In this document: positions 14,377 through 20,807 of the stretch, one piece after another
Position numbering within the stretch: position 1 is the stretch's first letter
Layout of the letters: each line of letters opens with the position of its first letter
Source of the DNA: Bacteroidales bacterium
Lineage (GTDB): Bacteria; Bacteroidota; Bacteroidia; Bacteroidales; Muribaculaceae
Reading direction: 5' to 3'
NCBI GenBank assembly: GCA_019415705.1
Contig: DXYS01000054.1
Location: 1-20,807, forward strand
Length of the DNA: 20,807 nucleotides
Program-made: the position numbers and the translations under genes
The notes under the pieces: model-generated
The model's input: only the letters and a program-made list of their open reading frames with translations
Told to the model about the DNA's origin: nothing
The model's database searches: none

Positions 14377-15435
14377 ATGAATCGAACAGAGAAGCCCGAC
14401 AATAATATTTGGCTCAAAATAGCCGTTTTGGCTCTGCTTGCCATTGCAGCCGCCATCATGGCCCGCGCCGACAGTCCGTATGCCGGACTCGCTACGCGTG
14501 AGCTCGCCCGTAAAATCAAGTCAGAGACCCGACCGGCGACTGCGACGCTCGCAGCTATAAATCTGCGGGAGATTGCCTCGGCGACTCTGACTGATGATAA
14601 GGGACTGTTGCTTGACATTTTCTCCGGAGAATACGCCGTCCCCTCGCAACTGACGCTTGTGTCGGTAGTCAGCCCGTCATGGTGGCCCGAGGCATATTCC
14701 GGCATGGCCGATGTCGCGGCCAATCCCATAAACTTTTTTCCTGCAAACGCTCAGGTGGCCGCCCACAAGGGCGATTACCCTCCGGGGCTGCCTGACAAAC
14801 TGACTTATGACAACTCAGTCTGGGCTGCCGGCACAGGTACGCTCGCCGGAATCGAAACCAATTTCTACCGGCCGCCGCGCGGCAACGAAGGCGATTTCGC
14901 CCGTATATTAATGTATATGGCTGCAGTTTATGACTCGGAGCTGTGGATGGGACGCGCGACGGCAGTTTACGCCGACGGCGACTGGCCCTTGCTGACCGCC
15001 TACGGACGCCGTCAGCTCATGGATTGGCATCGCTCCGACCCCGTCGACAACCGCGAGAAAAAACGAGACGAAGCCATATCGGCCGCAATCGGCTGCGGCA
15101 ATCCCTTTGTAAGCGACCCTGCGCTGGCCGAATACCTCTGGGGCGACAAGACAGGCGAAAAATATGACGAAACTCCCGGCGAAGGCTCCTCAGAGCCCGA
15201 CGACAGCGATGACAAACCGCAACGAATCGCTGTCAAAGCCATATACCGTGCCGGCACAGACAGCCGTATCGATTTTTACTCGCCCTTCGTACCCGACGAT
15301 GCCGTCTGGACTCTCGACGGTCGTACTGTCACAACAGACTTTATAAACCTCGGTGACATCAGCGCCGGAGACCATCGTCTGTGTTTCAAATCAACCGGGC
15401 TCTCGGGCGCGGTCAAAATAAAAGTCATCAAATGA
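14377..15435 (+). CDS. Endonuclease I-fold protein lacking the catalytic pair
   Basis: A 352-residue exported or membrane-anchored protein (hydrophobic segment 12-30). Its core follows the endonuclease I (EndA/NucM, PF04231) pattern: LLLDIFS (77-83) for WDIYS, SWWP (101-104), FPANAQVAAHKGDYPPG (121-137) for the LYPSDGYVNNKRSNYPFG block, RGNEGDFAR (168-176), LMDWHRSDPVDNREKKR (214-230) and GCGNPF (239-244) for QGNxNPF. However, the REHxFP segment that carries the catalytic Glu-His is replaced by VSVVSP before SWWP, the DLxH His is absent, and one metal-site Asn is Cys. It is probably catalytically dead or altered. Residues 258-282 are an acidic linker and 283-352 look like a beta-rich C-terminal domain. 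A small lipoprotein gene overlaps its stop. Confidence 0.72.
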   Translation: MNRTEKPDNNIWLKIAVLALLAIAAAIMARADSPYAGLATRELARKIKSETRPATATLAAINLREIASATLTDDKGLLLDIFSGEYAVPSQLTLVSVVSPSWWPEAYSGMADVAANPINFFPANAQVAAHKGDYPPGLPDKLTYDNSVWAAGTGTLAGIETNFYRPPRGNEGDFARILMYMAAVYDSELWMGRATAVYADGDWPLLTAYGRRQLMDWHRSDPVDNREKKRDEAISAAIGCGNPFVSDPALAEYLWGDKTGEKYDETPGEGSSEPDDSDDKPQRIAVKAIYRAGTDSRIDFYSPFVPDDAVWTLDGRTVTTDFINLGDISAGDHRLCFKSTGLSGAVKIKVIK

Positions 15436-15845
15436 GAGCACAAGGTTTAATAGCAATAATCACACTTGTCGTCATGGCAGCCTGTCACAGCAATGACGAC
15501 CCCGGGCGTCCCGAGCGTCCGCAGCCCGACAGACCTCTGAACACCGAAACCGACTTCTCATCGCGCATTGTCTCGCCGATGATGACCGCCGCTTATGACG
15601 AGGGCGGTGTCATCTTTGCGACCGACAGCCGCGGACACATTATCATAACGCGCCTTGACGACGCCGTGTCGGCCGACTTCGATCCGCAAGCCCCGAGACT
15701 CGTCATCAACGACCATGAAATCACCGTCAGAGCCTGCGACAAAACTGTCGCCGATGACGGCTCGACGCTTTACAAAATCAAAAGTCCCTCTTATGCCGAC
15801 AATATTATAATATGTCTGTCGGCCGATGACCTTGCCGCAAAATAA
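15432..15845 (+). CDS. Small lipoprotein of unknown function
   Basis: A 137-residue lipoprotein starting at the ATG at 15432 (MRAQGLIAIITLVVMAAC, lipidated Cys18); its ATG overlaps the TGA of the previous gene (ATGA), so the two are co-translated. An upstream in-frame ATG at 15381 would bury the signal peptide and is rejected. After a Pro-Arg-rich, disordered stretch (RPERPQPDRP) the rest looks beta-rich with many Asp. I do not recognise a domain. Its tight link suggests it works with the endonuclease I-like protein. The stop is 70 bases before trpS. Confidence 0.75.
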   Translation: MRAQGLIAIITLVVMAACHSNDDPGRPERPQPDRPLNTETDFSSRIVSPMMTAAYDEGGVIFATDSRGHIIITRLDDAVSADFDPQAPRLVINDHEITVRACDKTVADDGSTLYKIKSPSYADNIIICLSADDLAAK

Positions 15846-15883
15846 ATCACACACAACCTCTACTTTAGCTATAATATTTTTAG

Positions 15884-15891
15884 TATCTTTG
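15884..15891 (+). promoter_or_regulatory. -7 box of trpS
   Basis: TATCTTTG matches TAnnTTTG, 24 bases before the trpS ATG. A TTTA at 15864-15867 is a weak -33 candidate at 16 nt. Confidence 0.55.
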
Positions 15892-15915
15892 CCGAGCAAT
15901 AGATCTATATTATAT

Positions 15916-16974
15916 ATGAGTAAAGAAATTGTTCTCAGCGGCATACGCCCCACAGGCAACCTGCACTTAGGCAACTACTACGGTGCACTCGGCAAATTTG
16001 TTAAGATTCAGGATGATTATGACTGTAATTTTTTCATAGCCGATCTCCATGCCCTAACCACCAACCCCGACCCCAAACAGCTTCATGCCAACGCAAAAGG
16101 TATTCTCGCCGAATACCTTGCCGCCGGCATCGACCCTGACAAGGCTACGATATTCATGCAGAGCGACATACCCGAAATCTCGGAGTTGTATCTGCTTCTG
16201 AACATGCACGTGGGCATCGGCGAGCTGATGCGCACAACATCATTTAAGGACAAAGCCCGCAAAGCTCTCGGCATCGCGGCCGGTGACAACGACGAAGAAA
16301 TAGAGAAACAGATTATCGGTGCCGAAACCAACAAACGTGTCAACGCCGGTCTGCTCACCTACCCCACGCTTATGGCCGTCGACATACTCATACAGAAAGC
16401 CACCAAAGTGCCAGTCGGCAAAGACCAGCTGCAGCACTTGGAGCTAACGCGCCGCTTTGCCCGCCGCTTCAATTCATTCTATGGCGTCGACTTCTTCCCC
16501 GAGCCTTACGACTTTGATTTCGGCGGACAGCCTGTCAAGGTGCCCGGTCTCGACGGCTCCGGCAAGATGGGTAAGAGCGAGGGCAACTGCATCTATCTCA
16601 TCGACGACCCCAAGACACTGCGCAAAAAAGTGATGCGCGCCGTCACCGACGAAGGCCCCAAAGAGCCCAATCAGCCCCTATCAGAGCCTATTGCCAATCT
16701 ATTCACACTCCTCGAGCTCACATCGACGCCCGAGACCGTCGAGCATTTCCGTCAGGCCTACGCCGACTGCTCGATACGCTACGGCGACCTCAAGAAACAA
16801 CTCGCCGAGGACATCCTCGCCGTGACCACTCCTATCCGCGAGCGCGTCAACGACATTCTCGCCGACGATGCCTACCTCGCACGCGTGCTGCGTCAGGGAG
16901 CCGAGCGTGCCCGCGAGCGTGCCGCCAAGACACTTGCCGAAGTACGTGAAATAATGGGTATACGTCATTTCTAA
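15916..16974 (+). CDS. trpS: Tryptophan-tRNA ligase
   Basis: A 352-residue class I synthetase that charges tRNA-Trp. The start at 15916 gives MSKEIVLSGIRPTGNLHLGN, with the HIGH-like motif at 12-20; a longer ORF from 15826 overlaps the upstream lipoprotein gene and the promoter, and is rejected. The KMSKS-type loop is KMGKS (217-221) in GSGKMGKSEGN. Residues near 140-175 (GAETNKRVNAGLLTYPTLMAVDIL) shape the Trp pocket. The length is normal. It has its own promoter and a strong terminator. Confidence 0.96.
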   Translation: MSKEIVLSGIRPTGNLHLGNYYGALGKFVKIQDDYDCNFFIADLHALTTNPDPKQLHANAKGILAEYLAAGIDPDKATIFMQSDIPEISELYLLLNMHVGIGELMRTTSFKDKARKALGIAAGDNDEEIEKQIIGAETNKRVNAGLLTYPTLMAVDILIQKATKVPVGKDQLQHLELTRRFARRFNSFYGVDFFPEPYDFDFGGQPVKVPGLDGSGKMGKSEGNCIYLIDDPKTLRKKVMRAVTDEGPKEPNQPLSEPIANLFTLLELTSTPETVEHFRQAYADCSIRYGDLKKQLAEDILAVTTPIRERVNDILADDAYLARVLRQGAERARERAAKTLAEVREIMGIRHF

Positions 16975-17013
16975 ACCGAACAATCCTAATTAACCCTAAC
17001 CTACAATCTGAGC

Positions 17014-17047
17014 GAAGGCCGCATCGTTTGATGATGCGGCTTTCTTA
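17014..17047 (+). terminator. Terminator of trpS
   Basis: GCCGCATC (17018-17025), loop GTTTGAT and GATGCGGC (17033-17040) form a perfect 8-bp stem followed by TTTCTTATTT. It begins about 40 bases after the trpS stop. Confidence 0.9.
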
Positions 17048-17311
17048 TTTATATAAGGTCATCGTAGATTTACAACTAATGATTGCTACAAGCACAAAAA
17101 AAAAATTACTCGTCGTCTCGACGAATAATCTTTTTAACCTTAAATCTAATACCATGAAAAACACGATGCAAAATTATGCTTTTTATGTTATGCAACATAA
17201 TTTTTCAACAAGAAAATACGTCAATTTTGCATATTTTAACCAAAATATCCCGTTTAAGCCCTGCTGCACCTCGTTTTTTAGTAAAATTGCGCCAAAAACA
17301 CATCCTGACAC

Positions 17312-17343
17312 AAAACGCCCCGAAGCTGACACTCTCCGGGGCG
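17312..17343 (-). terminator. Terminator of the ECF sigma factor gene
   Basis: On the minus strand CGCCCCG, a 14-nt loop and CGGGGCG are followed by TTTTGTGT. The stem (17316-17322 with 17337-17343) starts about 70 bases after the sigma gene stop. A T-rich run also follows on the plus side. Confidence 0.7.
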
Positions 17344-17412
17344 CGGTCTTTTATAAATCTTTGCGACAGCAGCAGTCGCTATGGGTTTACTGCGATAAAA
17401 ACCTATTGAATC

Positions 17413-17916
17413 TCAGCGATAATCAGTAAATCGTTCCTGAAGCTTTTTGCGGGCAAAAAAGATACGGCTCTTGACAGTGCCGAGCGGCAGATTCATTTTC
17501 TCGGCAATCTCATTATATTTATATCCTGCCACGTGCATCGAAAACGGGATGCGGTATTCATCGGCAAACGAATTGATGGCCTCGGTGATTTCTCCGGCTC
17601 CATAAGCATCTTCGGGAGAGTCTACACCCGAATCCTGCGAGAGATTGAGATGATAGAGATTGTCGGTCGTGTCGATGAAAGTTGCCGCACGCGCACCACG
17701 ACGATAATTATTGATAAAGATGTTACGCATTATCGTAAACACCCATCCTTTGAAATTAGTGTTGTCTGTATACTTGTCCTCGTTGTCGAGAGCTTTGAGA
17801 GTTGTGTCTTGCAACAGGTCATATGCATCGTCGCGATTAGAGGTAAGCATGTAGGCGAAGTTGAGCATATTGCTCTGAAGATTCATCAGATTTGATTGAA
17901 ATTTTGCAGTTCCCAT
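17413..17916 (-). CDS. ECF-type RNA polymerase sigma factor
   Basis: A 167-residue sigma-70 family protein of the ECF type. Region 2 has AYDLLQDTTLKAL and GWVFTIMRNIFINNYRR (about 57-73), which bind core polymerase and the -10 DNA; region 4 is the helix-turn-helix around KYNEIAEKMNLPLGTVKSRIFFARKKLQ. It is the right length for an intact factor. No anti-sigma gene adjoins it, so regulation is not visible here. The divergent neighbour is a Na+/phosphate cotransporter 467 bases away. Target genes cannot be told from the window. Confidence 0.92.
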   Translation of the reverse strand: MGTAKFQSNLMNLQSNMLNFAYMLTSNRDDAYDLLQDTTLKALDNEDKYTDNTNFKGWVFTIMRNIFINNYRRGARAATFIDTTDNLYHLNLSQDSGVDSPEDAYGAGEITEAINSFADEYRIPFSMHVAGYKYNEIAEKMNLPLGTVKSRIFFARKKLQERFTDYR

Positions 17917-17987
17917 AATGTGAATTTTTAAGTTGTTTTTATCGTTTTATCAGACTTTGTGATGTCTTTGTTTTTTTGTTTACGCCT

Positions 17988-18017
17988 CAAATTTAGGACG
18001 CAAAAACAATTTGTCAA
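17988..18017 (-). promoter_or_regulatory. Promoter of the ECF sigma gene
   Basis: On the minus strand TTG (complement of 18015-18017, in ATTGACA), 19 nt and TAAATTTG (complement of 17988-17995) match the primary sigma factor consensus. It gives a leader of about 65 nt. Confidence 0.6.
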
Positions 18018-18161
18018 TATTTTGCAAGTTAATATGTGTTAATTAGATAAATTAACCCCAAAGTCTGCATTTATTTCACTGTTTTTCTGATGTTTAAATT
18101 TAGCAAATAAATAATACAAAATTATTACAATTACTACAAATTCATAATTAAGCCACGTTAT

Positions 18162-18200
18162 TGTAACATTTATGTGACATTTATAACATTATTTTAACAC
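18162..18200. repeat. Spaced ACA direct repeats upstream of the phosphate transporter
   Basis: Four similar units, TGTAACA (18162), TGTGACA (18173), TAACATT (18184) and TAACACA (18195), have their ACA cores spaced 11, 9 and 11 bases apart, about one helical turn. Response regulators of the PhoB/PhoP type bind 11-bp spaced direct repeats, but the AT bias makes chance matches easy. Confidence 0.35.
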
Positions 18201-18275
18201 ACTCTTTCACTCCTGATATAATCCGCCAAAATATGATTTTCAAAAATTTTTCTGTATGTTTACACGATTATATAT

Positions 18276-18283
18276 TATCTTTG
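18276..18283 (+). promoter_or_regulatory. -7 box of the Na/Pi cotransporter gene
   Basis: TATCTTTG followed by TGACAC matches TAnnTTTG. The -33 region is not a clear TTTG, which would suit an activator-dependent promoter. The leader would be about 95 nt. Confidence 0.5.
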
Positions 18284-18383
18284 TGACACAATCTGATTGT
18301 TGAGACCCGGTCTTATAACCAACACGAGGCTACAAAACGCAGTCAGAACAATTAATATTCACATATAGAGCTAATTATCCCCA

Positions 18384-20204
18384 ATGGATTATAGCATACT
18401 CGATTTCTTAGGCCTATTAGGTGCCGTCGGCCTGTTCCTTTACGGCATGAAAGTAATGAGTGAAGGATTGCAAAAGGCAGCCGGCGACAGGCTCCGAGGC
18501 ATCCTCTCGGCAATGACCAGAAACCGTTTTACGGGAACACTGACCGGCTGTGCTATAACGGCTCTTATACAGAGTTCATCCGCATCGACCGTGATGGTCG
18601 TCAGCTTTGTAAATGCCGGACTGATGACTCTCGCCCAATCCATGGCCGTCATCATGGGCGCCAATGTGGGCACAACGTTTACCGCATGGATTATAGCCCT
18701 GTTCGGTTTCAAAGTCAATATCTCGGCCTTCACGCTGCCCCTGATAGGCTTGGCGGTGGTGCTTCTCTTCACCAAAAAATCCAAGACAAGGTCTATCGGC
18801 GAGTTCCTCATAGGTTTCTCGTTCCTGTTCATGGGACTTGACATGATTAGCACCTACGTGCCCGACTTGCAGAGCAATCCCGATATGTTTGCCGTTCTCA
18901 AAAACTATGCTTCAATGGGATTCGGTTCCGTGCTGATTTTTGCGTTCGTCGGCATATTGGTCACGATGATTATACAGTCGTCAGCCGCGACATTCGCCAT
19001 TACATTAATAATGTGCAGCAAAGGATGGATTACATTTGACCTCGCATGCGCATTGGTGCTCGGCTCCAATATAGGCACGACAATCACCCCGATTCTTGCA
19101 TCTATGAGCGGTAACGTTGCCGCACGGCGCACTGCCATGGGGCATCTGCTGTTTAATGTCCTCGGCACACTCTGGTGTCTGTGCATATTCATACCGTTTG
19201 CCGATTTCAACGCATGGCTGACCGAAGCCATCGGTCAAGGCGACCCCAATGCCCTCTACGGATACGTCACAAACCTGCAGTCGACAGACCCCGAGGTCTA
19301 TGACCATCTGTTTGACAACTCGCTGCCTGCCGGACACCATGTGATACAGCGCATTGCAGCCATGCAGATGAGCGTATCATTCGGCCTGTCAATCTTCCAC
19401 ACCACATTCAATCTCGTCAATCTGTCCCTGATGATATGGTTTACAGGTCTTTATGTCAAGATTGTCGAGCGTCTCATCCCCGGCAAGAACAAAGAGGAGG
19501 AAGAGTTCACACTCAAATTTATCTCGCGTGGTCTTGTCAATGCATCCGAGCTCAATATAGCTCAGGCCGAAAAAGAGATGGAGGTCTATGCCGAGCGTGT
19601 CGGCCGTATGATTGACATGGCTCAGACCCTGATTCACACCAAAGAACAGTCTGAGGAATTTAACAAGCTATATTCGCGTCTTGAGAAATACGAAGACATC
19701 TCAGACCGCATGGAGCTTGAGATTGCACATTATCTCAACCGTATCGCCGAGGGACGACTGTCAAACGAAGGCAAACTGAAAATCGCCGCGATGCTCAATA
19801 TTATCAGCGAAATCGAGAGCATAGCCGACAGCTGTATGGGCATAGGCAAGATACTTTCACGCAAGATACAGGCCGGCGTCGCTTTCAATCAGGAGATTTA
19901 CGACAACATCGACACTCTATACAGTTACGTGCGCGACGCCATGTCGCTGATGATAGAGAAACTCAAGGATATCGAGAATGTCTCGGAACGCTCGCTCATC
20001 GACTCTTACAACAAAGAGCGCGAAATCAACAATATGCGCAACATACTGCGGAGCGCCAATGTCGAGAACATCAACGCCAAGCATTACGAGTATCAGGCCG
20101 GCATTTATTACATGGATATCGTGGGAGACCTTGAAAAAACCGGCGACTATATTATTAATGTTGTCGACACGATACGCGACCAGTTCCGTAACAACAGAGC
20201 ATAG
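18384..20204 (+). CDS. Na+/phosphate cotransporter with PhoU-like domain
   Basis: A 606-residue Na+/Pi cotransporter (NptA/PNaS type). The membrane half (about 1-370) has the inverted repeat with QSSS (63-66) and QSSA (198-201), each followed by a glycine motif GANVGTT (92-98) and GSNIGTT (227-233). The cytoplasmic half (about 400-600) is helical and PhoU-like, thought to sense or gate phosphate flux. It takes up or exports phosphate with Na+; direction is not set by sequence. It has a promoter upstream and a response regulator gene 130 bases downstream on the same strand. Confidence 0.93.
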   Translation: MDYSILDFLGLLGAVGLFLYGMKVMSEGLQKAAGDRLRGILSAMTRNRFTGTLTGCAITALIQSSSASTVMVVSFVNAGLMTLAQSMAVIMGANVGTTFTAWIIALFGFKVNISAFTLPLIGLAVVLLFTKKSKTRSIGEFLIGFSFLFMGLDMISTYVPDLQSNPDMFAVLKNYASMGFGSVLIFAFVGILVTMIIQSSAATFAITLIMCSKGWITFDLACALVLGSNIGTTITPILASMSGNVAARRTAMGHLLFNVLGTLWCLCIFIPFADFNAWLTEAIGQGDPNALYGYVTNLQSTDPEVYDHLFDNSLPAGHHVIQRIAAMQMSVSFGLSIFHTTFNLVNLSLMIWFTGLYVKIVERLIPGKNKEEEEFTLKFISRGLVNASELNIAQAEKEMEVYAERVGRMIDMAQTLIHTKEQSEEFNKLYSRLEKYEDISDRMELEIAHYLNRIAEGRLSNEGKLKIAAMLNIISEIESIADSCMGIGKILSRKIQAGVAFNQEIYDNIDTLYSYVRDAMSLMIEKLKDIENVSERSLIDSYNKEREINNMRNILRSANVENINAKHYEYQAGIYYMDIVGDLEKTGDYIINVVDTIRDQFRNNRA

Positions 20205-20334
20205 TGACGGCGACATCCTGACGGCTTGAGACCGGACAGAATACTTTTTTAAAACAAAGTTGACACAAAACAGTTACTGAATTTATAATCTCCGACTTTT
20301 TTGCTTTAATTTGCATACAACGTCGTAATAAACC

Positions 20335-20784
20335 ATGTTAGCTGCATCTTTAGGCAAAATAATAATTGTTGACGAAGATGACAATATCTCAAAACTGTTG
20401 CAGATAAACCTCACGAGTGAGGGCTACGAGATTGTTATCTATGACGACGCCGAGAGGGCCTCTATGGCTGATCTCAGCGACGTCTCGCTCGTCATTGCCG
20501 ATGCCATGACAGCTCCATATTCAGGACTTGACCTGCTTGACAAAGTCAGATCCTCTCCTCTTAACTCACATGTAGGTTTCATAATCTGCTCGTCACTCGA
20601 CTCCGAACGCTATATAATCGAAGCTCTCGACTCAGGCGCCGACGACTACATCATCAAGCCGTTCTCACTCCGCGAGATGGTAGCCCGCATCAAATCAGTG
20701 CTGCGCCGTCACGGCCGTGCTGTGTCTGCTGTAAAATCAGAAGGCAATACACGGCTCAATCCGAAATCCCGGTGCATTTGTTAA
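20335..20784 (+). pseudogene. OmpR/PhoB-type response regulator, frame broken at the start of the DNA-binding domain
   Basis: An intact receiver domain (1-125): acidic pocket 13-16 (DEDD), phospho-acceptor Asp56 (VIAD), Ser86 or Ser87 (CSS) and Lys108 (IIKPF). After RRHGRA the first strand of a winged-helix domain appears (LNPKSRCIC, like LDPTSHRVM of PhoB) and then TAA at 20782-20784. A +1 shift at TGT-TAA gives KTDGIEC, the expected D-G turn, but the frame stops again at an identical TGT-TAA-A at the window end. A -1 shift stays open to the edge but fits less well. A full-length family member has about 230 residues. It may be a sequencing error, a pseudogene, or recoding. A stand-alone receiver is a less likely reading. 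Confidence 0.65.
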
Positions 20785-20807
20785 AACAGATGGAATCGAG
20801 TGTTAAA

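Larger units (their letters stand above)
16975..17412. other. Intergenic region between trpS and the sigma factor gene
   Basis: It contains the trpS terminator and the sigma-gene terminator. Between them lies AT-rich DNA with nested inverted repeats around 17170-17204 (AAAATTATG / CATAATTTT, with TATGTT-ATGC-AACATA inside). A possible ORF from 17153 (MKNTMQNYAFYVMQ...) has no recognisable domain and unusual composition; I do not call it a gene. Confidence 0.5.
17917..18383. other. AT-rich divergent regulatory region
   Basis: No gene is seen. It holds a good minus promoter for the sigma gene, a plus -7 box (18276-18283), and between them very AT-rich DNA with a cluster of near-repeats TGTAACA, TGTGACA, TAACATT and TAACACA at 18162-18200. 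Confidence 0.5.

Noticed and set aside
15381..15431. Upstream start for the small lipoprotein gene
   Set aside because: It would bury the lipoprotein signal peptide behind 17 residues and overlap the previous gene by 55 bases; the ATG at 15432 with ATGA overlap fits better.
15826..15915. Upstream start for trpS
   Set aside because: TrpS homology begins at MSKEIVLSGIRPTG (15916), and the -7 box at 15884-15891 lies inside the extension.
17028..17429. 133-codon plus ORF between trpS and the sigma gene
   Set aside because: It begins inside the trpS terminator, runs through a second terminator into the sigma gene, and has no recognisable domain.

Overview
The window looks like part of the chromosome of a gut Bacteroidales, most likely Muribaculaceae. 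The evidence is the repeated Bacteroidetes promoter pattern (TTTG, 19-21 nt, TAnnTTTG), a BspA-like leucine-rich repeat protein, FkpA/Mip-type FKBPs, the gldE-gldD-phosphopantetheinyl transferase cluster, a single ECF sigma factor gene and little use of Shine-Dalgarno sites. The family name rests on protein and codon style and was not tested by search.

Layout. 1-406: two tandem leftward promoters and a leader that probably feed an rRNA operon lying just off the left edge, then a terminator for the next gene. 407-2083 (-): secreted protein with 15 BspA-type leucine-rich repeats and a long 5' leader. 2582-5426 (+): YrbG-like Na+/Ca2+ antiporter, then yqeY-like and serS. 5502-9333 (-): helical lipoprotein, three FKBP-type isomerase genes in tandem, and panB. 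9615-10251 (+): MntA-HepT toxin-antitoxin pair. 10371-12856 (+): gldE, gldD and a PPTase in one tight operon. 12857-13116: GC-rich, palindrome-rich spacer, probably a dispersed repeat. 13117-14223 (-): alanine dehydrogenase. 14377-15845 (+): an endonuclease I-fold protein lacking the expected catalytic pair, overlapped by a small lipoprotein gene. 15916-16974 (+): trpS. 17413-17916 (-): ECF sigma factor. 18384-20204 (+): Na+/phosphate cotransporter with a PhoU-like tail. 20335-right edge: response regulator whose reading frame breaks at the start of the DNA-binding domain.

Most of the window is housekeeping. The best candidates for a second look are the inactive-looking endonuclease I homologue with its lipoprotein partner; the three FKBPs whose active sites decay stepwise along one operon; the response regulator with two TGT-TAA-A frame breaks 22 nt apart; the repeat-like spacer at 12.9-13.1 kb; and the HepT-MntA insertion between core genes. 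I found no CRISPR array, transposase, prophage gene or tRNA, and no clear large undescribed multi-gene system.
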